From positions 62,001-126,000 of the forward strand of contig NZ_BMMT01000008.1 in assembly GCF_014646075.1 (NCBI RefSeq): a stretch of DNA of 64,000 nt, written 5' to 3'. Positions within the stretch are counted from its first letter, which is position 1. Every line of letters begins with the position of its first letter. The translations under genes were made by a program, and so were the position numbers. Of this stretch, positions 16,827-24,437 are shown piece after piece. The notes under the pieces were generated by a model. The model saw only the letters and a list, made by a program, of their open reading frames with translations. It was not told the DNA's origin and did no database searches. Origin of the DNA: Saccharopolyspora thermophila. GTDB lineage: Bacteria > Actinomycetota > Actinomycetes > Mycobacteriales > Pseudonocardiaceae.

Positions 16827-17186
16827 GTGGACGAGGCGTGGTATGACGATGAAGCGGGCCCGATAGTCCGCCCGTACACGATCACGCGTGGTCGCACTCC
16901 CGGCAAGCACAGCCGCCTCGATACGGCCGCCCAGGTGGTCACCGTCGAGCCCCGTCCGGAGACACCGCGGTTGGAGCTGACGCCCGAGCACCGGATGATC
17001 CTGGATGCCTGCATGCGTCCGGTTTCGCTGGCGGAGCTCGCCGTCATCCTGACCCAGCCGCTGGGCGTGGTCCGGGTCCTGTGCAGTGACCTGCTCGACC
17101 ATGGCGCCGTCTTCGTGCGCTCGCCTCGTACAGAAGTCAGCCGAGAAATCTTGGAGCAGGTGTACCGTGGGCTTTGCAGACTCTAG
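16827..17186 (+). CDS. DUF742 protein, CvnC-like
   Basis: A 119-residue DUF742 protein with the family opening GPIVRPYTITRGRT and a winged-helix-like C-terminal half (PVSLAELAVILTQPLGVVRV, LLDHGAVFV). DUF742 proteins sit between the roadblock and GTPase genes in conservons; their direct role is not settled. GTG start at 16827, two bases after the roadblock stop. Its 3' end overlaps the GTPase start by 20 bases, which implies translational coupling. Confidence 0.9.
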   Translation: MDEAWYDDEAGPIVRPYTITRGRTPGKHSRLDTAAQVVTVEPRPETPRLELTPEHRMILDACMRPVSLAELAVILTQPLGVVRVLCSDLLDHGAVFVRSPRTEVSREILEQVYRGLCRL

Positions 17187-17799
17187 CCTGGCCGAGGGCC
17201 GTTCCCGCAGAACAGCCCAGGGCCGCATCGACGCGCCGGGCGGTGACCAGAACGCGGCGCCGATCCCGGTGAAGCTGGTGGTCGCCGGTGGTTTCGGCGT
17301 CGGCAAGACAACGCTCGTCGGCGCGGTCAGCGAGATTCCTCCGCTGACCACCGAGGAGGAGATGACCGTCGCCAGTGAAGGCGTCGACGACCTCACCGGC
17401 GTCGAGCGCAAGGAGACCACCACGGTCGCGCTGGACTTCGGTCGCATCACCATCTCTGACGAGATCGTGTTGTACCTGTTCGGCGCGCCGGGCCAGAACC
17501 GGTTCTGGCCGTTGTGGAACGACCTGGCGCTGGGCGCCGTCGGGGCCGTGGTACTGGTTGACACGCGGAAGTTGGAGGACGCGTTCGCCTCCGTCGACTT
17601 CTTCGAGCGCCGCGGCATCCCGTTCGTGGTGGCCGTCAACATCTTCGACGACGCGTACCACTACGAGCCCGAGGAGGTTCGCGAGGCGCTGGTGATCCCG
17701 CAGGAGGTGCCGATCGTCATCTGCGACGCGCGGGATCGGGAGCTGGCCAAGAACACCCTGATCACCTTGGTGCGGCACGCGATCGACCGTACGCCCTAG
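17167..17799 (+). CDS. Conservon GTP-binding protein, CvnD-like
   Basis: A 210-residue Ras-like GTPase. Motifs: P-loop VAGGFGVGKTTLVGAV (about residues 39-54), a Thr-containing switch region (RKETTTVALDFGRI), and LFGAPGQNRFW in place of the usual DxxGQ. The guanine-recognition motif is VNIFDD rather than NKxD, as in other CvnD/MglA-like proteins of this family. The GTG at 17167 with GGAGCAGG upstream overlaps the DUF742 gene. Many conservons continue with P450 genes; none follows here, and a strong terminator ends the unit. Confidence 0.9.
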   Translation: MGFADSSLAEGRSRRTAQGRIDAPGGDQNAAPIPVKLVVAGGFGVGKTTLVGAVSEIPPLTTEEEMTVASEGVDDLTGVERKETTTVALDFGRITISDEIVLYLFGAPGQNRFWPLWNDLALGAVGAVVLVDTRKLEDAFASVDFFERRGIPFVVAVNIFDDAYHYEPEEVREALVIPQEVPIVICDARDRELAKNTLITLVRHAIDRTP

Positions 17800-17821
17800 T
17801 CCGGCTGCCAGCGCCAAGGAC

Positions 17822-17857
17822 AAGGGGGCGTGACCACTTCGGCGGTCACGCCCCCTT
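17822..17857. terminator. Bidirectional hairpin terminator between conservon and tryptophanase
   Basis: A perfect 14-bp inverted repeat (17822-17835 with 17844-17857, 8-base loop) sits between two convergent genes. The A/T ends of the stem give a short T run in each direction. Confidence 0.8.
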
Positions 17858-17877
17858 CCGGTTTCCGCGGAAACCCG

Positions 17878-19254
17878 TTACACCGCGATCGGTTCGGTGC
17901 GGCAGCGGAAGTGCCGCAGGACTCCGGGCGCGTGGGTGAGGCGGTAACCCGGCACGCGTTCGGGATTCTTGGCGATGCCGGCCAGGATTTCCGCGACGTA
18001 CTCCAGGTGGCTGTGGTCGTAGACGCGGCGCGGCAAGGCGAGCCGGACCAGCTCGAACGGCGCCGGGGTGACCAGCTCGTTCTGCGCGTCGAACGTCCCG
18101 AGGTACAGCGACCCCAGCTCGGCACAGCGGATGCCGCCCTCCCGGTACAGGGCGCAGGCCAGCGCGTGACCGGGGAAGTGCCGCGGCTGCAGGTGCGGCA
18201 GCACCCGCCCGGCGTTGAGGTAGATGGCGTGCAGCCCGGCCGGACGCACCGTGTCGACCCCGGCTTCCTGGGCGCGCTGGGCCAGAAACGCCGCCTCGCG
18301 CTCCCGGTCCTCCAGGTAGTGCGGGTCCAGCACCTCCCGCAGACCCTGCGCGAGTTGCTCCATGGTGTGCCCGGTGAGACCACCGTAGGTGCGGAAGCCC
18401 TCGGTGGCGATGACGTCGACCTCGCAGCGGTCGGCCAGGTCCGTGTCGTGCACGCCGATGAACGCCCCTTCCGGCGACAGGCCGTCCTTCTTGAGACTGG
18501 CGATCGCGCCGTCGGCGAGCTCGAACGCGCGCCGCGCCACCTCGCGCGGGGTCCAGTCCTGATAGCCGGGTTCGCGCCGGGTGACCAGCCAGGCGTTCTC
18601 GGCGAAACGGGCGGCGTCGAGGATCAGCGGCACGCCGTGCGCGCGGGCCACCGCGCTGACCGCCTCCAGGTTGGCCATCGACACCGGCTGCCCACCACCG
18701 CCGTTGTTGGTGATGGTGATTAGGATCTGGCCGACCCGCGAGCCGTCCGGTCCGGACAGGACCTCCCGGACCGCGTCGACGTCGATATTGCCCTTGAACG
18801 GCTCGGCACTGTCCAGATCGGCGGCCTCCCGGCAGGGCAGGTCCCGGGCCTCCGCGCCGAGTCGCTCCACATTGGCGCGTGTGGTGTCGAAGTGGGTGTT
18901 GCTGAGGCTGATCCGGCCCGGGCCGAGCAGGGCGCTGAACAGCACCCGCTCGGCGGCCCGTCCCTGGTGCACCGGCAGGATGTGTCGGTACGGCACGATG
19001 TCGCGCACCGCGTCGCGGAACCGGTAGAAGGACTCCGCACCCGCGTACCGCTCGTCGGCGCGCTGTGCCCATGCCTGCTGGTCGACGGAGACGGCGCCGG
19101 TGCCGGAGTCGGACAACAGGTCGATGCTGACCTTGTCGGCGGGTAGGTTGAACGGGTTGTGCCCGGCGCGGTCGAGTTCGGCGATCCGCTGCTCCCGCGT
19201 GGTGATCGGGATGGGTCGCACGACGGCGGCGACGAAGGGCCGGAGATGCGGCAT
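17878..19254 (-). CDS. Tryptophanase-family beta-eliminating lyase
   Basis: A 458-residue PLP-dependent fold-type I enzyme of the tryptophanase/tyrosine phenol-lyase family (usual length about 455-470). The Schiff-base lysine lies in IASLKKDGLSPEG near residue 254; the aspartate contacting the PLP nitrogen is in PLILDAARFAENAWL. The N-terminal FNLPADKVSIDLLSDSGTGA is typical. It should cleave tryptophan, or a prenylated tryptophan, to the indole, pyruvate and ammonia. ATG 19254 follows GGGAGAAACGTTAG. It lies 70 bases downstream of an aromatic prenyltransferase gene on the same strand, which suggests that prenyl-tryptophan is the real substrate. Confidence 0.9.
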   Translation of the reverse strand: MPHLRPFVAAVVRPIPITTREQRIAELDRAGHNPFNLPADKVSIDLLSDSGTGAVSVDQQAWAQRADERYAGAESFYRFRDAVRDIVPYRHILPVHQGRAAERVLFSALLGPGRISLSNTHFDTTRANVERLGAEARDLPCREAADLDSAEPFKGNIDVDAVREVLSGPDGSRVGQILITITNNGGGGQPVSMANLEAVSAVARAHGVPLILDAARFAENAWLVTRREPGYQDWTPREVARRAFELADGAIASLKKDGLSPEGAFIGVHDTDLADRCEVDVIATEGFRTYGGLTGHTMEQLAQGLREVLDPHYLEDREREAAFLAQRAQEAGVDTVRPAGLHAIYLNAGRVLPHLQPRHFPGHALACALYREGGIRCAELGSLYLGTFDAQNELVTPAPFELVRLALPRRVYDHSHLEYVAEILAGIAKNPERVPGYRLTHAPGVLRHFRCRTEPIAV

Positions 19255-19288
19255 CTAACGTTTCTCCCTGTGACGTTGCTGGTCTGTT

Positions 19289-19316
19289 CGTCGGCCGCGG
19301 AGTGCCGCGGCCGACG
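19289..19316 (-). terminator. Hairpin between prenyltransferase and tryptophanase genes
   Basis: A perfect 12-bp inverted repeat (19289-19300 with 19305-19316, loop AGTG) begins 9 bases past the prenyltransferase stop. It may end the first transcript or reduce read-through into the tryptophanase gene. Confidence 0.6.
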
Positions 19317-19324
19317 AGGTGTGC

Positions 19325-20401
19325 TTACCGCTCCCCGGCAGGCGTTCCCCCGTACGCCTCGGAGGAGAGGTAGACGGTGGTGCCGATGCGGTTCGGGCTC
19401 AGCCGCAGCGAGATATGGGCGAGCAGACCGGCGCGGGCGGCCAGCGGGCGGTCGGTGAGCGCGCCGATGGCCCGGTCGAGCACGGCGGGGTCGACGCCGA
19501 CCTGCGGCAGGTATCCGCCGATCCGCTCGCGGGCCACCGCGTCGTTCGGCACGTAGTCGCGGATCGGCAGGTAGAGGCTGTAGTTGCTGGGCTTGTCCAC
19601 GTCGTCGGCGACGAACGAGTAGCTGGACACCAGCGGTCGGCCGGTGAAGACCTCGGTGTCCGGCGCCAGCTGGGCGCAGAACTCGCGCACCAGCGCGGGG
19701 TCGATGCCGGGCACGGCGTCCGCGGCGGCCTGGGCGTCGGACGGCCGCGCGTCGCGCTGGCTGACGTACAGCTTGACGCGGGCGTGCGGGCTGTCGTCGA
19801 GGTCGAGTGCGAAGAAGACCGGGTCGTCGAGCCCGTCGCGGCGCAGCGCGTACCTGTGCACGGTCTCGTGGGCACCAGCCATGCCCAGGCGGTCGAACGC
19901 CTTTTTGACAAGCCGCGGTGCGGCGTCGGCACCGCGCACGTGGGGGTTGAAGTACACCTTGAACTTCGGCGCGCCGGAGGCGTCGAAGATGAACGAGAAC
20001 CACCAGGAGAACTTGCCCTGCGGTTCGTCCGGGGAGAACAGGTCCTGCACCGAGCGCAGCCGGTCCAGGGCAAGGTGGTAGCGGTCGGCCAGCGCATCGA
20101 CCAGCTGCCGGGCGGCAGCCAGGTTCGCGGCCGGACCGGGATGGGCCGGCAGCGCTTCGGCGAGGATCCGGAGGCGTCGCGACCCGTCGTCCTGGAACTG
20201 CAGCGAGTACTCGACGGGCGTGGCGTCGTCGGCGACATCGGACGGGTAGATCGGTGGTTCGGACAACGGGCGCTGGGCGGCCGGTCCGAGAACATCGGAG
20301 AGTAGTCGCAGCGCGGCGGATTCGTCGATGCCGACGACTTCGCAGAGGTTCTTTAACTGTGTTCCCGTCAACTCGCCCAGCGTGGCCCCGACAAAACGCA
20401 T
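19325..20401 (-). CDS. DMATS-type aromatic (indole) prenyltransferase
   Basis: A 358-residue ABBA-fold aromatic prenyltransferase resembling bacterial dimethylallyltryptophan synthases. Repeating antiparallel strands are visible as FKVYFNPHVRG, VKLYVSQRDARP, SYSFVADDVDKPSNYSLYLP and GTTVYLSSEA, with alternating Arg/Lys/Tyr residues that bind the diphosphate. Known bacterial members transfer a dimethylallyl group to the indole ring of L-tryptophan. Next to a tryptophanase gene this predicts a dimethylallyl-indole product. ATG 20401 has only a weak GGATCGGGG ribosome site. No oxygenase is adjacent. Confidence 0.85.
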   Translation of the reverse strand: MRFVGATLGELTGTQLKNLCEVVGIDESAALRLLSDVLGPAAQRPLSEPPIYPSDVADDATPVEYSLQFQDDGSRRLRILAEALPAHPGPAANLAAARQLVDALADRYHLALDRLRSVQDLFSPDEPQGKFSWWFSFIFDASGAPKFKVYFNPHVRGADAAPRLVKKAFDRLGMAGAHETVHRYALRRDGLDDPVFFALDLDDSPHARVKLYVSQRDARPSDAQAAADAVPGIDPALVREFCAQLAPDTEVFTGRPLVSSYSFVADDVDKPSNYSLYLPIRDYVPNDAVARERIGGYLPQVGVDPAVLDRAIGALTDRPLAARAGLLAHISLRLSPNRIGTTVYLSSEAYGGTPAGER

Positions 20402-20953
20402 TGAAACCCCGATCCGTGTGTTTCCAGGCTACAACAACCGTGTCTGGTGTGACGGGCGGTCACAATAATACGTGGTTTTGGGGCAGGCCAGGTCCATGGG
20501 GGTGATCTTGAACAACTCGATGGGCCCAATTGGAGCCCGGTTCGGTTGCGCAGAGTTAGGGAAAACTCCTTGTTCCGCAGCCGAGATCAATTCGTAATCG
20601 AAGGTCTCTTCTGTGCTCGTTTGCGTAATGGTATCCGGTCCGCAATGGACACCTCGGATAACTGTTCGCCAGTGTTTCGAATGGGAACGCCTGTTCGAAC
20701 TCGGTTATGGTGGGAAGTCGCCGCCGCGTAAGAAGTCGGTGCCCTCGGTGGGGTCGGGGGAGGACCACGTTGGCGCGCCGGCGCCGGGTCCACGATGGTC
20801 CCGTTGCCGGCTGCGCAGCACGGTATGACCGCGGCGGAGTGGAGTCGATGGCCCGGTCGGTGAGCCGCTGTGGGAGCATGCGGCTCGGGCTGGCGCCGAC
20901 CGGGCTCCGGTAGACTTTTCCGGCCGGGCGACGATTGGGAAGCGAGAGTTTCG
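20402..20953. other. Lower-GC intergenic region (about 552 bp)
   Basis: It separates the divergent prenyltransferase and membrane-protein genes. The part 20440-20700 is clearly poorer in GC than its surroundings and holds no coding-like frame; it probably carries promoters for both sides. A ribosome-like GGGAAGCGAGAG precedes 20954. Confidence 0.3.
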
Positions 20954-21499
20954 ATGGCACGTGACGCGGACCGTGACGGTTCCGCCGCAGGGGCTTCCGC
21001 GATCCTGAAGCGGATCGATCCCTTCGTTTGGTTACCCGTGGTGCCGCTGCTGCTGCTCGCGGTGGTGGTGCTGATCGTTGGCGTCCCGGAGCTGGCGGCG
21101 ATCCTTGCGGTGGGCGGTCTGCTGCTGCTGGGCTTCGACCTCTGGGTGAACAGCCGCAAGAGGCGCGGTGCGGCCGGTCGCCGGCCCGCCCGCCGTCGTG
21201 ATGACGACGATCTTGACCTCGACTTCGAACCAGCCCCGCGCACCCCGTCGCGGCGGTCGCAGCAGCGTCCGGCGGAGCGCGCGGCCATGCCCCGCGCGTC
21301 CGGACCTCAGCGCACCGCACAGCGGAACCCCAACGCCCAGCGCAATCCCCATGCCCAGCGCAACCCGAACATCCAGCGGGCGGCCAATCCTCCGCAGCAG
21401 CGCGGTGCCAACCCGCCGCGCCGTACCGCCGCCCCGACCCGGCAGGCCCCGCGTCCGCAGCAGCGACCGGCCGGTGGTCGGCCCGGTGGCCGCCGCTGA
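20954..21499 (+). CDS. Membrane protein with repetitive Pro/Gln/Arg-rich tail
   Basis: A 181-residue protein. Two close hydrophobic helices (about 25-42 and 45-62) are followed by a basic stop-transfer segment (NSRKRRGAAGRRPARRR), an acidic patch (DDDDLDLDFE) and a disordered tail with short tandem repeats: QRNPNA, QRNPHA, QRNPNI. I do not recognise a named family; such proteins are common near division or envelope genes in actinomycetes. ATG 20954 is chosen by position of the helices and an upstream GGGAAGCGAGAG. Confidence 0.65.
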   Translation: MARDADRDGSAAGASAILKRIDPFVWLPVVPLLLLAVVVLIVGVPELAAILAVGGLLLLGFDLWVNSRKRRGAAGRRPARRRDDDDLDLDFEPAPRTPSRRSQQRPAERAAMPRASGPQRTAQRNPNAQRNPHAQRNPNIQRAANPPQQRGANPPRRTAAPTRQAPRPQQRPAGGRPGGRR

Positions 21500-21567
21500 C
21501 CGGCGCGATTGCTGGGCGCTGCTATTCTCAACTCGCCTGTTCCGCGCAATTGCGGGGTGACGTGACA

Positions 21568-22101
21568 GTGGCGCGACGCAACCGGTTTCGTCCGGACGCG
21601 GTCGACTTCATGTTGGAGGAGTGGCAGCGGGAGGTTCCGGACGTCGATGCCTCGGCGATGGCCGTGTTCGGCCGCCTGCATCGCGCCTTCCGCGGCTACC
21701 ATGACCAGCTGAACCGGATCCTCCACTCCTTCGATCTGACCATGGCGGGGTTCAGCATCCTGGCGTCGCTGCGCCGGGCGGGCAGTCCCTACCGGCGCAC
21801 CGCCGGGGAGCTCGCCGACGCCGCGCTGGTGACCACCGGGGGGATCACGCAGCGCGTCGACAAGCTGGAGGCGGCGGGGCTGGTGCGCCGGGATCGCGAT
21901 CCCAACGACCGGCGTACCGTGCACGTCCAGCTCACCGCGAAGGGCATCGCCTTCACCGACGAGGTCAGCGCGGTGCACTTCGCCAACGAGCGCCGCATGC
22001 TCAGCGGCCTGACCGCCACCGAGCAGGAGCGCCTGGCGGACCTGCTGAGCCGCCTTGAAGTCTCACTGGACCACGCGGCAGCCCAACAACCCAACCGCTG
22101 A
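21568..22101 (+). CDS. MarR-family transcriptional regulator
   Basis: A 177-residue winged helix-turn-helix regulator. The recognition-helix region (TAGELADAALVTTGGITQRVDKLEAAG) and wing (RDRDPNDRRTVHVQLTAKG), quoted in parts, are textbook MarR; the wing Asp-Arg-Arg is intact. The N-terminal extension WQREVPDVDASAMAVFGRLHR matches the branch typical of actinomycetes. GTG 21568 follows GGGGTGACGTGACA; a GTG two codons earlier (21562) is possible. It lies beside the decayed lanthipeptide locus but is transcribed toward it, and no target is clear. Confidence 0.88.
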   Translation: MARRNRFRPDAVDFMLEEWQREVPDVDASAMAVFGRLHRAFRGYHDQLNRILHSFDLTMAGFSILASLRRAGSPYRRTAGELADAALVTTGGITQRVDKLEAAGLVRRDRDPNDRRTVHVQLTAKGIAFTDEVSAVHFANERRMLSGLTATEQERLADLLSRLEVSLDHAAAQQPNR

Positions 22102-22179
22102 ACGCCACCGAGAGGCACCCTCCACCTGCCTGGCGGGCGGGTTCCGGGATCACGGCGTGGGAGGGGTCCAGACGGCGGT

Positions 22180-23050
22180 TTAGAGGCGGGTTCCTCCTCG
22201 GCGGTGGAGGCGGCGGAGGAACGACAGGACACCCGCGGTTCCCGTGGACCACGGGCCGCTCGCCGACTCCAGGGAGTTGTCCGGGAACACCGGGGCCGTG
22301 AGGTCGCCGCCGCTGCGGGCGAGCATGTGCACCAAGATTTCCTCGGCACCGCGCCAGAAATCCTCGTCGCCGGTGGCGGTGGCCAGGTCGATGAGGGCTT
22401 CGCCGATACGGCGTCCGGTTCGACGACGTGCAGCACCAGGTGCCCGGCGCCGATGCCGGCGACGCCGTGGATGTCCAGCTCCACCGCGGCCGCCACGCCC
22501 TGCGGGTGGTGCAGCAGTTCCAGCCCGAGCCCGGCCGAGCCGCTGTAGACGTTGGTCCTGGGCGGTTCGCCCCGGCCGGGTTCGGTCGGCGTCGCCGCCA
22601 TCAGCTCGACGGCCCGGAGGCACTGAGCCACCGAGTGGTCCACAATGGAGGACAGGAGTTTCGCTGTCAGCATCGGAGTCTTCGGCCGGGAGGTCGACAG
22701 GGCGCGCAGGCGACCGGACCGCAGCTCGGCGAACGCCTCGGTGCGCACCGCGGGGGTCGAGGCTGAGCAGCGCGGGCAGCAGCCGCACCACACCGTTTCC
22801 CGGCTCGGGGCAGAGCAGGGTGCGCTCCACGTTGCGCGCCAGGTCCCCGTCCGCGCCGATCGGGTTGATGCCGGTGGCGGCGAAGAAAGTCGCAGTCCCG
22901 GGCCAACAGCAGCGGCAGCACGCGGTCGAGGGTCTCCGCGAGCGTGCCCGGCCGGGCGGAGATGCGCAGCTTCCAGCCCTGCACGGGGAGCGCAATGCCG
23001 TGTTCGTGCACGCTCACCCAGGTTTCGTCGACCGCGACCTATGCGACCCG
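22180..23050 (-). pseudogene. Class III lanthipeptide synthetase (LanKC) remnant, frameshifted and internally deleted
   Basis: Pieces of a LanKC enzyme lie in three frames of the minus strand. Near 23017-22885: HGIALPVQGWKLRISARP and LAETLDRVLPLLLA, the start of the lyase domain. Near 22750-22415: NVYSGSAGLGLELLHH and GVAGIGAGHLVLHVVEP, LanC-like helices. Near 22425-22181: DFWRGAEEILVHMLARSGGD, PVFPDNSLESASG and STGTAGVLSFLRRLHRRGG, the typical C-terminus. At least three frameshifts (about 22888, 22755 and 22425) separate them, and the whole protein kinase domain is absent (870 bp against about 2.6 kb for an intact gene). It cannot give a working enzyme. Confidence 0.7.
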
Positions 23051-23647
23051 CGTGCGTTGCTTCCCGTTCCAGCCGCTGCCCTACGCGCGAATCGGTTTGG
23101 TCGCAATTATGTCCATGTTCCGCGCTCCCCGGTCGACGAACCGGTGGAAAACGGTCGCACGGCGGCGAGGCCGGTCCGCCGCCGTTTTCCGTGACCGGTC
23201 TGATTACCGTTTTTCCTGCAATTCGTGGGGAAGGGGAAAGCGTTGTCGGTCAGATGATCGACGGACAGCACGGCCAGGTGCTGCACACCGTTCGCGTGCA
23301 GGTGTTCACGCAGCCTGCGGCCCGTGCAGGACCTCCTTGAGGTCGGCCTCGAAGCGACCGCGACGTCCTCGATCTCCAGCCCGCCCGCGTCGCGCGGTTC
23401 CAGGGTGAGAGTGGACATGCGAATCTTGCTTTCTCGTCCGCCGGTTCGGCGGCACGTTCAGGGCACAGCGCACAAAGAATCGGCGTCGTGCGCCGCGGAT
23501 TTCCGATGCGGCCGGGTCACCCGGCGAGCCTGAAGAATTGTTGCCACAGGCCGCTTCGGCGACCTGGGCCCACATGGACGAACAAAGGCCATTTACACAA
23601 CTCCGGTGTTTGGTCTCAGTTCACCGGTGTGACAGGGCGAAGCGGTT
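23051..23647. other. Region between the LanKC and exporter remnants
   Basis: No intact gene is seen. A minus-strand ATG at 23418 opens a peptide beginning MSTLTLEPRDAGGLEIEDVA that could be what remains of a lanthipeptide precursor or a small cluster protein, but its continuation is in conflict between two frames near 23350. The stretch 23590-23640 is AT-richer and is probably the exporter promoter. Confidence 0.3.
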
Positions 23648-24299
23648 GTGGCACAACTCGTTCGACTCCCGGGCCGCGTCGATGAGGTGGCGGTGCTGGC
23701 ACCCGCCGAACCCGCCGACCTCGTCACGCCCTACTGGCAGGCCCACGATGCCGAGATACTCGCGGCGAACTTCGGGGTGATCGCCCGGCGGTTACCGGAC
23801 CTGGCGGGGGGTGCCCTGCACGTCGCCTGGCAGGCCAGCCGGGCGGACACCGCCGCCGCCCTCGTGGTGAACGTGCCGGCCGGATTCTTCACCGCCTCCG
23901 GCCTGCTGGCCAGCAATGACGTGCTGGAGTCGTTGTTCACCGACGGCGCCACCGTCGATCGGGTGCGCGCGGCGATCCCGGCGCTGCTGCTGGTGACCGC
24001 GCTACCCGACGGGTGGGCGGCGCTGCGCTCGGCACGGATGCGCTACGCCGCGTTCCGCCGGGTTTCCACCGCGCGGCGGCGCAAGTTCCTGCTCTCCGAC
24101 CTGATGGCCGAACGGCTGCCCGCCGCCGAGGTGCGCGCCTTCACGCTGCGCCGGTTCCTGCTCGCCGAGTACGACCGGATCGCCGACTACGAGCAACGGG
24201 TGGAGCTCGACGTGGCCTGGCAGCGCGCCACGACGCGGGTCAGCGGCGACCTGCTCGGCGGTCTGGCAGGATCGGCACAACGCGCCGAGCACCGCGCGG
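23648..24299 (+). pseudogene. Lanthipeptide-type ABC exporter remnant (membrane domain only)
   Basis: A GTG-started frame of about 217 residues resembles the membrane half of ABC exporters of class III lanthipeptide loci: HVAWQASRADTAAALVVN and GFFTASGLLASNDVLESLF at the start, then LLLVTALPDGWAALRSARMR, KFLLSDLMAERLPAAEVRAF and LRRFLLAEYDRIADYEQRVE. The junction between the first and second groups skips roughly two helices, so there is an internal deletion, and the ATPase domain is entirely absent (intact proteins are about 600 residues). After about 24299 the frame continues only as non-coding sequence. Confidence 0.65.
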
Positions 24300-24390
24300 T
24301 CGCGAAAGGACGGCGGCCGCTCACGACGTGGTTCGAAAGGGACAGGTGGTCCGGAACGGGCTGGGGTGCGGGCCGGGAGGGACTCGTCGC

Positions 24391-24431
24391 CCGGCACGGA
24401 CACCCCGCAGCGCGCGGGGTGTCCGTGCCGG
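24391..24431. terminator. Strong hairpin terminator, end of ssuD operon
   Basis: A perfect 18-bp inverted repeat (24391-24408 with 24414-24431, 5-base loop) lies 7 bases beyond the SsuD stop (24438, minus strand). It also ends the exporter remnant from the other side. Confidence 0.8.
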
Positions 24432-24437
24432 GGAGCA

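Noticed and set aside
21318-21380. Short tandem repeats near 21340
   Set aside because: They encode the QRNP repeats of the membrane protein tail and are not a DNA repeat element or CRISPR.
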